Source: Bacteroidales bacterium
Lineage (GTDB): Bacteria > Bacteroidota > Bacteroidia > Bacteroidales > UBA7960
Reading direction: 5' to 3'
Assembly: GCA_003451785.1 (NCBI GenBank)
Contig: DMJL01000297.1
Span: 1-5,804, forward strand
DNA: 5,804 nucleotides
The notes beneath the pieces are model-generated. The model had not been told where the DNA came from, searched no databases, and worked only from the letters and a program-made list of their open reading frames with translations. Every line of letters starts with the position of its first letter. Position 1 is the first letter of the stretch. Shown piece by piece: positions 1-4,449 of the stretch. The translations under genes were made by a program, and so were the position numbers.

Positions 1-1098
1 GCTATCACTCAGGTTTTGGCTTCTAAAGGTTTTGCTGAAATTCGTTCTTTCGATTCAATTGACAATGCACCCGAAGAGAAGGAAAGAGGTATTACCATCA
101 ATACTGCGCATGTTGAGTATCAAACGGAAATTCGCCACTATGCGCATGTTGACTGCCCTGGTCACGCTGACTATGTGAAAAACATGGTAACTGGTGCTGC
201 TCAGATGGACGGCGCGATCCTTGTGGTTGCTGCTACCGATGGCCCCATGCCACAAACCCGCGAGCATATTCTTTTGGCCCGTCAGGTTGGTGTTCCTCAG
301 TTGGTTGTTTTTATGAATAAGGTTGACCTTGTTGACGACCCAGAACTTCTCGACCTAGTGGAAATGGAAATTCGCGACCTTCTGTCGTTCTATAAGTTTG
401 ATGGCGATAATATTCCTGTTATTCGCGGTTCCGCTTTGGGTGGATTGAACAACGAGCCTTCTTGGGTGGCGAAAATTGAAGAATTGATGCATGCTGTGGA
501 TACTTTCATCCCGCTGCCAGTTCGCGCGGTTGATAAAGACTTCCTAATGCCTGTAGAAGATGTATTCTCTATTACAGGTCGTGGTACAGTTGCCACCGGA
601 AGAATCGAAACAGGCGTTATCAACTCCAGCGACCCCGTAGAAATCATCGGTATGGGTGCAGAGAAACTAAAATCTGTTGTTACAGGTGTTGAGATGTTCC
701 GCAAGATTCTTGACCGTGGCGAGGCCGGCGACAATGTGGGGCTTCTACTCCGTGGTATCGACAAGGATGCCATCACCCGTGGTATGGTTATTTGCAAGCC
801 CAACTCTGTAAAACCACACAGAAACTTCAAAGCTGAAGTTTATGTATTGAAAAAAGAAGAAGGCGGTCGCCACACTCCTTTCAAAGACAACTATCGTCCG
901 CAATTCTTCTTCCGTACAACGGATGTTACTGGCGAAATTTTCTTGCCCGAAGGTGTAGAAATGTGTATGCCTGGTGATAACCTCACCATTACAGTAAACC
1001 TCATTGCCGACATTGCGATGGACAAAGGTCTTCGTTTTGCTATCCGCGAAGGTGGTCGTACGGTAGGTGCTGGTCAGGTAACTGAAATTTTAGGTTAA
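1..1098 (+). CDS. tuf: Elongation factor Tu, 5'-truncated by the window edge
   Basis: EF-Tu is the cytoplasmic GTPase that carries aminoacyl-tRNA to the ribosomal A site. The reading frame is open from base 1 and ends at TAA 1096-1098, giving 365 residues. The family is about 395 long, so about 30 N-terminal residues, including the P-loop GHxDHGKT, lie upstream. Visible G-domain motifs, in fragment numbering, are RGITI at 29-33 (switch I), DCPGH at 51-55 (switch II), NKVD at 106-109 and the SAL motif soon after. Adding 30 gives standard EF-Tu numbering. Domains 2 and 3 follow, with the conserved GRGTVATGRIE, GGRHTPF, YRPQFFFRTTDVTG and GGRTVGAG stretches. The TTG at position 16 is an internal leucine, not a start. 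No frameshift or missing key residue is seen. A terminator follows 6 bases after the stop. Identification is certain; whether the genome has a second tuf copy cannot be told. Confidence 0.98.
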   Translation, partial: AITQVLASKGFAEIRSFDSIDNAPEEKERGITINTAHVEYQTEIRHYAHVDCPGHADYVKNMVTGAAQMDGAILVVAATDGPMPQTREHILLARQVGVPQLVVFMNKVDLVDDPELLDLVEMEIRDLLSFYKFDGDNIPVIRGSALGGLNNEPSWVAKIEELMHAVDTFIPLPVRAVDKDFLMPVEDVFSITGRGTVATGRIETGVINSSDPVEIIGMGAEKLKSVVTGVEMFRKILDRGEAGDNVGLLLRGIDKDAITRGMVICKPNSVKPHRNFKAEVYVLKKEEGGRHTPFKDNYRPQFFFRTTDVTGEIFLPEGVEMCMPGDNLTITVNLIADIAMDKGLRFAIREGGRTVGAGQVTEILG

Positions 1099-1104
1099 TT
1101 ATAT

Positions 1105-1137
1105 GGGGCAAACAAGTAATTTTGTTGCCCCTTTTTT
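1105..1137 (+). terminator. Intrinsic terminator after tuf
   Basis: GGGGCAA (1105-1111) pairs with TTGCCCC (1125-1131). With A1112 bulged, CAA (1113-1115) also pairs with TTG (1122-1124), closing a 6-base loop. Six T residues follow directly (1132-1137). This is a textbook Rho-independent terminator shape for tuf. It ends only 4 bases before the tRNA, so downstream transcription must come from read-through or from a promoter inside or upstream of the hairpin. Confidence 0.85.
1117..1124 (+). promoter_or_regulatory. Candidate Bacteroidota -7 promoter box for trnW-secE-nusG
   Basis: TAATTTTG matches the Bacteroidota housekeeping -7 consensus TAnnTTTG at all six fixed positions. It lies in the loop and 3' arm of the tuf terminator. 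A start some 5-8 bases downstream would fall near 1129-1132, giving a leader of about 10-13 bases before the tRNA. The expected -33 TTTG box is poor: only TTAA (1095-1098) lies at suitable spacing, and TTTT (1088-1091) is a few bases too far. The placement makes sense, but a chance match is possible in such T-rich sequence. Confidence 0.4.
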
Positions 1138-1141
1138 ATAC

Positions 1142-1214
1142 ACGGGTGTAGCTCAATTGGTAGAGTAGCGGTCTCCAAAACCGTTGGTTGAGGGTTCGAT
1201 TCCTTCCACCCGTG
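1142..1214 (+). tRNA. trnW: tRNA-Trp (anticodon CCA)
   Basis: A full cloverleaf can be drawn. The acceptor ACGGGTG (1142-1148) pairs with CACCCGT (1207-1213), and the discriminator is G1214, as expected for bacterial tRNA-Trp. The D stem GCTC (1151-1154) pairs with GAGT (1163-1166), and G18-G19 are at 1159-1160. The anticodon stem GCGGT (1168-1172) pairs with ACCGT (1180-1184), and the loop carries anticodon CCA at 1175-1177, which reads UGG. The T stem GAGGG (1190-1194) pairs with CCTTC (1202-1206) around a TTCGATT loop. The 3' CCA is not encoded (CAAA follows), so it must be added after transcription. Three stem pairs are G-U wobbles (1151-1166, 1168-1184, 1192-1204). secE begins 22 bases downstream, so the two are probably co-transcribed. 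Confidence 0.97.
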
Positions 1215-1236
1215 CAAAATACTGAATCAAAATAAT

Positions 1237-1431
1237 ATGAAGAGAGTCAGAGCCTATCTGAATGAGACTTATGATGAACTCATAAACAAGGTCTCATGGC
1301 CATCCTGGAGCGACTTGCAAAATAGCGCCGTTGTAGTATCCATTGCTTCCCTAATAATCGCTGGCGTGGTTTTTTTGATGGATATGTCGTTTAGCTCCAT
1401 TTTGGAACAATTTTACCGTCTCTTTTTGTAA
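1237..1431 (+). CDS. secE: Preprotein translocase subunit SecE
   Basis: SecE is the small essential subunit of the SecYEG inner-membrane channel and clamps the two halves of SecY. The product is 64 residues, the usual size of the short single-span SecE found outside the enteric bacteria. Residues 1-29 form the cytoplasmic amphipathic helix with the family signature E-L-x-N-K-V-S-W-P-S-W (14-24). Residues about 31-50 are a single hydrophobic membrane span, followed by a short tail to residue 64. The ATG at 1237 is the obvious start because it gives the standard N-terminus (MKRVRAYLNETYDEL). It is preceded by A/T-rich sequence with no Shine-Dalgarno motif. The gene lies between tRNA-Trp and nusG, the classic secE-nusG pairing. 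No rpmG (L33) gene lies between the tRNA and secE, although one does in some other bacteria. Confidence 0.95.
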   Translation: MKRVRAYLNETYDELINKVSWPSWSDLQNSAVVVSIASLIIAGVVFLMDMSFSSILEQFYRLFL

Positions 1432-1435
1432 CCAC

Positions 1436-1497
1436 TGGAAATGTGTTTTTGGGAAAATGGGTTAGTCTCGCTTTCCTGAAAAACAAAAGTGTTTCCA
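1436..1497 (+). promoter_or_regulatory. Long imperfect hairpin in the secE-nusG gap
   Basis: Three helices stack in one imperfect stem. TGGAAA (1436-1441) pairs with TTTCCA (1492-1497), TGTTTTT (1444-1450) with AAAAACA (1479-1485), and GGAAA (1452-1456) with TTTCC (1472-1476), about 18 pairs in all. The apical loop is 1457-1471. No T-run follows, so it is not an intrinsic terminator. It fills most of the 87-base gap, starting 4 bases after the secE stop and ending 21 bases before the nusG ATG. A regulatory or processing role is inferred only from its size and position. Confidence 0.35.
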
Positions 1498-1518
1498 ATA
1501 ATTAAGTTTTACATTAGT

Positions 1519-2061
1519 ATGAGCGACCAAGTTAAAAAATGGTATGTTATTCGTGCAATTAGCGGCAGCGAAAAAAAAGTGAGGCAATATATTGAGAGTG
1601 AAGTTGCCCGCCGCAACTGGCACGAGTTTGTTGCGCAAGTACTAATACCCACCGAAAAAGTTTATCAGATTCGTAAAGGAAAGAAAGTAAGTACCGAGCG
1701 TAATTACTTCCCCGGTTACATTCTGATCGAAGCTTCCTTGGTTGGGGAGATTGCCCATGTATTGCGTCATATTCCCGGGGTATTGGGTTTTTTAGGCTCT
1801 GATACCGATCCAGCCCCGCTTCGTCCGTCGGAGGTTAACCGTATCTTAGGTAAGGTTGACGAATTATCCGGAAAAGACGAAGAATTGAGCATCCCATACA
1901 TCGTTGGAGAATCTGTAAAAATAACAGACGGTCCTTTCAACAGCTTTACCGGTATTATCGAAGAAATCAACGAAGAGAAGAAAAGACTCAAGGTGATGGT
2001 TAAAATCTTCGGTAGAAAAACACCGTTGGAGCTAAGTTTTATGCAGGTAGAAAAAGAATAA
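1519..2061 (+). CDS. nusG: Transcription termination/antitermination factor NusG
   Basis: NusG binds the clamp of RNA polymerase near the upstream DNA. It modulates pausing and links the enzyme to Rho or to ribosomal protein S10. From ATG 1519 the protein has 180 residues, typical for the family. The NGN domain begins at KKWYVIRAISGSEKKV (6-21) and contains the conserved FPGYILI (64-70) and HIPGVLGFLG (84-93). A linker of about 94-127 leads to the C-terminal KOW domain, VGESVKITDGPFNSFTG (129-145) through to the FGRKTPLELSFMQVEK end. The frame is open further upstream to a GTG at 1489. That would add ten unconserved residues and would lie within the gap hairpin, so ATG 1519 is preferred. No Shine-Dalgarno motif is seen. 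Identification is certain; the start is very likely. Confidence 0.96.
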   Translation: MSDQVKKWYVIRAISGSEKKVRQYIESEVARRNWHEFVAQVLIPTEKVYQIRKGKKVSTERNYFPGYILIEASLVGEIAHVLRHIPGVLGFLGSDTDPAPLRPSEVNRILGKVDELSGKDEELSIPYIVGESVKITDGPFNSFTGIIEEINEEKKRLKVMVKIFGRKTPLELSFMQVEKE

Positions 2062-2088
2062 TTGCGATGTTACGCGCATTTCTGCAAT
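2061..2088 (+). promoter_or_regulatory. Imperfect hairpin upstream of rplK (possible L1 control site)
   Basis: ATTGC (2061-2065, overlapping the nusG stop by one base) pairs with GCAAT (2084-2088). GATG (2066-2069) pairs with CATT (2077-2080), with TCT (2081-2083) bulged on the 3' side only. No T-run follows. In E. coli and other bacteria L1 represses the rplK-rplA message by binding a leader hairpin made of two short helices with an asymmetric internal loop. This hairpin has that general form and lies in the right gap, but I cannot match specific L1 contact bases. Confidence 0.25.
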
Positions 2089-2140
2089 ACTCTGCTAAAA
2101 CTTTATCGATCTCCTTACTTGTTACAAACTAATTAACAAA

Positions 2141-2575
2141 ATGGCAAAAGAAGTAAGTGCTTTAATCAAACTTCAAATTAAAGGAGGTGCTGCAAACCCA
2201 TCACCACCTATTGGTCCTGCATTAGGCTCCAAAGGTGTGAACATCATGGAGTTTTGCAAGCAGTTTAATGCCCGTACACAGGATAAAGCCGGTAAGATTA
2301 TTCCGGTGATTATCACTGTTTATAAGGACAAATCCTTTGATTTTATTACCAAAACTCCGCCAGTTGCAGTGCAATTGCGCGAGGTTGCCAAGATTAAATC
2401 GGGTTCTGCTGAACCCAACAGAACCAAGGTAGCTACAATTACCTGGGAGCAGGTACGGGAAATCGCAGAATCAAAAATGCCCGATTTGAACTGTTTTACG
2501 GTAGAATCTGCTATTGAAATGGTAGCCGGTACCGCTCGTAGTATGGGTATTAGGGTGCAGGGCGAAAAGGCCTGA
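2141..2575 (+). CDS. rplK: 50S ribosomal protein L11
   Basis: L11 binds helices 43-44 of 23S rRNA at the base of the stalk, in the GTPase-associated centre, and is needed for stringent-response sensing by RelA. The product is 144 residues, standard length. The N-terminal domain carries NPSPPIGPALGSKGVNIMEF (19-38). Prolines 22, 23 and 26 are the ones associated with thiostrepton and micrococcin action in other bacteria. The C-terminal rRNA-binding domain runs from about residue 75, with the conserved MPDLNC and AGTARSMGIRV segments near the end. Lys3 and Lys40 match the positions of residues that PrmA methylates in E. coli. The start follows an A-rich AATTAACAAA with no Shine-Dalgarno motif. 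The gene ends in a tandem in-frame TGA-TAA (2573-2578). It is the first ribosomal gene of the classic L11-L1-L10-L12 cluster. Confidence 0.98.
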   Translation: MAKEVSALIKLQIKGGAANPSPPIGPALGSKGVNIMEFCKQFNARTQDKAGKIIPVIITVYKDKSFDFITKTPPVAVQLREVAKIKSGSAEPNRTKVATITWEQVREIAESKMPDLNCFTVESAIEMVAGTARSMGIRVQGEKA

Positions 2576-2582
2576 TAATCCT

Positions 2583-2608
2583 ATACCTTGCAGTTTCACT
2601 GTGGGTAT
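2583..2608 (+). promoter_or_regulatory. Hairpin in the rplK-rplA gap
   Basis: ATACC (2583-2587) pairs with GGTAT (2604-2608), and CAGT (2591-2594) pairs with ACTG (2598-2601) around a TTC loop. The 3-versus-2-base internal loop (2588-2590 and 2602-2603) could be partly closed by T-G and G-T wobbles. There is no T-run, so it is not a terminator. It ends 29 bases before the rplA start. Like the hairpin before rplK, it has two short helices around an asymmetric loop and could be a second site for ribosomal protein feedback, but this is inference from shape alone. Confidence 0.25.
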
Positions 2609-2623
2609 TCATTAACTAAGCTT

Positions 2624-2630
2624 AAAGGAA
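2624..2630 (+). promoter_or_regulatory. Shine-Dalgarno-like ribosome binding site of rplA
   Basis: AAAGGAA ends 7 bases before ATG 2638, the usual spacing for pairing with the 16S anti-Shine-Dalgarno. It is the clearest such motif before any start in this window. The other genes have only A/T-rich leaders, as is common in Bacteroidota, so its use here is uncertain. Confidence 0.35.
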
Positions 2631-2637
2631 TCACAAG

Positions 2638-3333
2638 ATGCCTAAAATAACAAAAAAACACAAAGAAGCTTTAGCTAAGTTTGATAAAGATGCGATTTTC
2701 TCTTTGAATGATGCTGCTGAAGTCGTGAAAAAAATAACCTACACCAAGTTTGATGCCTCTGTAGATATCGACATCAGACTGGGCGTAGATCCCCGCAAAG
2801 CCAATCAAATGGTAAGGGGAGTTGTTACTTTGCCTCACGGTACAGGTAAGACAGTCAGAGTACTCGTATTATGTACTCCCGATAAGGAAGACGAAGCTAA
2901 AGAAGCCGGCGCAGATTTTGTAGGCCTGGATGAATACATTGAAAAAATCAAGGGTGGTTGGACAGATGTTGATGTAGTGATTACTACACCAAATGTAATG
3001 GCCAAGGTAGGTGCTTTGGGTCGCATTTTGGGACCTAGAGGGCTTATGCCCAATCCTAAAACCGGTACGGTTACCATGGAAATTGGTAAAGCCGTAAAAG
3101 AAGTGAAAGCCGGTAAGATTGATTTCAAGGTAGATAAGTATGGTATCATTCATGCCTCCATCGGAAAAGTGTCGTTTGAAACGCCCAAATTGGTAGAAAA
3201 TGCCAAGGAGTTGATTCAAACTATCATTCGGCTAAAGCCTGCCGCAGCCAAAGGAACTTATGTGAAAAGCATTTTCATGTCGAGTACTATGAGCCCTGGT
3301 GTTCCGGTAGAGACCAAAACAGCGATCATTTAA
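2638..3333 (+). CDS. rplA: 50S ribosomal protein L1
   Basis: L1 binds 23S rRNA helices 76-78 and forms the mobile stalk that helps release tRNA from the E site. In other bacteria it also represses its own L11-L1 message. The product is 231 residues, normal length. Domain I is made of residues about 1-67 and 160-231. Domain II (about 68-159) contains the strongly conserved LGPRGLMPNPKTGTVT (131-146). rRNA-contact residues known from Thermus L1 have visible counterparts: Phe38 in TKFDASV, and Thr217-Met218 in SSTMSPG. The usual glycine after the Met is Ser219 here, which I believe is common in this phylum. The gene follows rplK by 62 bases and is preceded by a Shine-Dalgarno-like AAAGGAA. Nothing is broken or unusual. 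Confidence 0.98.
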   Translation: MPKITKKHKEALAKFDKDAIFSLNDAAEVVKKITYTKFDASVDIDIRLGVDPRKANQMVRGVVTLPHGTGKTVRVLVLCTPDKEDEAKEAGADFVGLDEYIEKIKGGWTDVDVVITTPNVMAKVGALGRILGPRGLMPNPKTGTVTMEIGKAVKEVKAGKIDFKVDKYGIIHASIGKVSFETPKLVENAKELIQTIIRLKPAAAKGTYVKSIFMSSTMSPGVPVETKTAII

Positions 3334-3338
3334 TGTTT

Positions 3339-3352
3339 GGTGGATAGCCACC
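3339..3352 (+). promoter_or_regulatory. Short hairpin in the rplA-rplJ gap
   Basis: GGTGG (3339-3343) pairs perfectly with CCACC (3348-3352) around an ATAG loop, ending 19 bases before the rplJ ATG. In E. coli the L10-L12 complex represses rplJ translation by binding a longer structured leader. This 38-base gap is too short to hold such a leader unless the rplA coding end takes part. The hairpin is real as base pairing, but its function is open. Confidence 0.2.
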
Positions 3353-3371
3353 CTAAAGAAAAAGACACTTT

Positions 3372-3893
3372 ATGAAAAAAGAAGAAAAATTTCAGGTTAT
3401 CGAGTCGTTGACTTCAAAACTCAAGAGTCGCGAGGTAGTATATCTGACAGATACTTCTGGTCTGAATGTTGAAACTATTAATAAGCTAAGAAGGCTGTGC
3501 TTCAAGCGTAATATCACCTTAGAAGTGGTAAAAAATACGCTTTTGCGCAAGGCTATGGAAGCTACAGATACCAACTATGAGCCACTCTTTGGTGCGCTCA
3601 AAGGCAGTACTGCTCTGCTTCTGGCCGAAGATGCAAATGCTCCCGCCCGACTTATTAAAGAGTTTCGCAGAACCAGCCCAAAACCCATCTTAAAAGGTGC
3701 GTTTGTGCAACAATCGTTTTTCTTGGGCGATGACCAACTCGATATTTTGGTAAATCTCAAATCGAAAAACGAACTACTCGGCGATCTTATTGGATTGCTG
3801 CAATCGCCAGCTCGCAATGTTATCTCCGCTCTTCAATCGGGTGGTACAACCATTGCCGGCGTTTTGAAAACCCTTTCGGAAAAGGAAGGTTAA
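3372..3893 (+). CDS. rplJ: 50S ribosomal protein L10
   Basis: L10 anchors the L7/L12 stalk to 23S rRNA, next to L11. In other bacteria the L10-L12 complex also represses its own operon. The product is 173 residues, in the normal range. The N-terminal rRNA-binding domain shows TDTSGLNVETINKLR (26-40) and the conserved VVKNTLLRKAM (52-62). The middle region includes FGALKGSTALLLAEDANAPA (73-92). The C-terminal helix from about residue 131 (ELLGDLIGLLQSPARNVISA, 134-153, onward) is where L12 dimers dock. It starts at ATG 3372 after an A-rich leader with no clear Shine-Dalgarno motif, 38 bases after rplA. The next gene, rplL, encodes its direct partner. Confidence 0.97.
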   Translation: MKKEEKFQVIESLTSKLKSREVVYLTDTSGLNVETINKLRRLCFKRNITLEVVKNTLLRKAMEATDTNYEPLFGALKGSTALLLAEDANAPARLIKEFRRTSPKPILKGAFVQQSFFLGDDQLDILVNLKSKNELLGDLIGLLQSPARNVISALQSGGTTIAGVLKTLSEKEG

Positions 3894-3944
3894 TCACACA
3901 ACTTGAAAACTATTATTACAAACCCAATTTAAAACATTTATAAA

Positions 3945-4325
3945 ATGGCAGATTTGAAAGCTTTTGCAGAACAACTTGTTAACCTAACAGTGAAAGAGGT
4001 TAATGAACTGGCACAAATTTTGAAAAACGAGTATGGTATTGAGCCAGCTGCTGCTCCTGTAGCTGTAGCTGTTGCTGGTGGTGCTGATGCCGGTGGTGCA
4101 GTTGTAGAAGAGAAAACCCAATTCGATGTAATCCTCAAAGCAGCAGGCCCATCGAAACTTGCAGTTGTAAAATTGGTGAAAGAGCTTACCAGCCTTGGTT
4201 TGAAAGAAGCCAAAGAACTGGTAGATGCCGCACCTAAGGCAGTAAAAGAAGGCGTTGCTAAAGATGAAGCAGAATCATTGAAAAAGCAACTCGAAGAAGC
4301 AGGCGCAGAGGTTGAAGTAAAATAA
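3945..4325 (+). CDS. rplL: 50S ribosomal protein L7/L12
   Basis: L12 is the multicopy stalk protein that recruits and stimulates translational GTPases such as EF-Tu and EF-G. The product is 126 residues, normal length. Residues 1-31 form the N-terminal helical domain for dimerisation and L10 binding. Residues about 34-54 are the flexible hinge, rich in Ala, Val and Gly. The globular C-terminal domain begins at KTQFDVILKAAG (57-68). Factor-contact positions known from E. coli are kept as Lys71, Val75, Lys76, Lys79 (in place of Arg73) and Lys90. The sequence ends in the conserved EEAGAEVEVK. The ATG at 3945 follows an A/T-rich 51-base gap with no Shine-Dalgarno motif and no hairpin I could find. 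Base composition in the Ala-rich hinge differs from its surroundings only because of the amino-acid content. Confidence 0.98.
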   Translation: MADLKAFAEQLVNLTVKEVNELAQILKNEYGIEPAAAPVAVAVAGGADAGGAVVEEKTQFDVILKAAGPSKLAVVKLVKELTSLGLKEAKELVDAAPKAVKEGVAKDEAESLKKQLEEAGAEVEVK

Positions 4326-4340
4326 GCCCTCGTAAATAAC

Positions 4341-4396
4341 TAAAGGTTAGACTTCTGCCGAAACCAAAATATCGATGCGGAAGTCTAATCTTTATT
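4341..4396 (+). terminator. Long hairpin between rplL and rpoB, probable attenuator
   Basis: TAAAGGTTAGACTTCTGC (4341-4358) pairs with GCGGAAGTCTAATCTTTA (4377-4394). This is 18 base pairs with two G-T wobbles and an 18-base loop that could itself close with CGA/TCG. The T-rich end is partly within the stem (TCTTTA, then TT), and a second T-run follows at 4405-4410. E. coli has a partial terminator at exactly this place in the operon, which lowers rpoBC expression relative to the ribosomal genes. An RNase processing site is the alternative reading. The pairing is certain; the attenuator role is inferred. Confidence 0.65.
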
Positions 4397-4449
4397 GCTG
4401 TTTATTTTTTCTGCTCAGTTTATTTTAGTAACGAAAAACTCCTCACACC

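Noticed and set aside
390..830. 146-codon reading frame on the - strand inside tuf
   Set aside because: Its content is Ser/Pro/Thr-rich low-complexity sequence, as expected from the antisense of a biased, highly expressed gene.
1141..1214. Alternative tRNA acceptor pairing beginning at 1141 (CACGGGT with ACCCGTG)
   Set aside because: It would move T8 and the D stem out of register and lose the G73 discriminator. The 1142-1148 pairing fits all standard positions.
1503..1510. TAAGTTTT as a -7 box for a nusG-specific promoter
   Set aside because: It lacks the final G of TAnnTTTG, has no TTTG at the proper upstream distance, and any start would leave almost no leader.
1489..1518. GTG start for nusG ten codons upstream of the ATG
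   Set aside because: The extra residues do not look like a NusG N-terminus, and the codon sits in the gap hairpin. ATG 1519 gives the normal 180-residue protein.
4403..4410. TATTTTTT as a -7 box for a separate rpoB promoter
   Set aside because: It is one base off the consensus within a simple T-run, with no -33 partner. The T-run is better read as part of the attenuator region.
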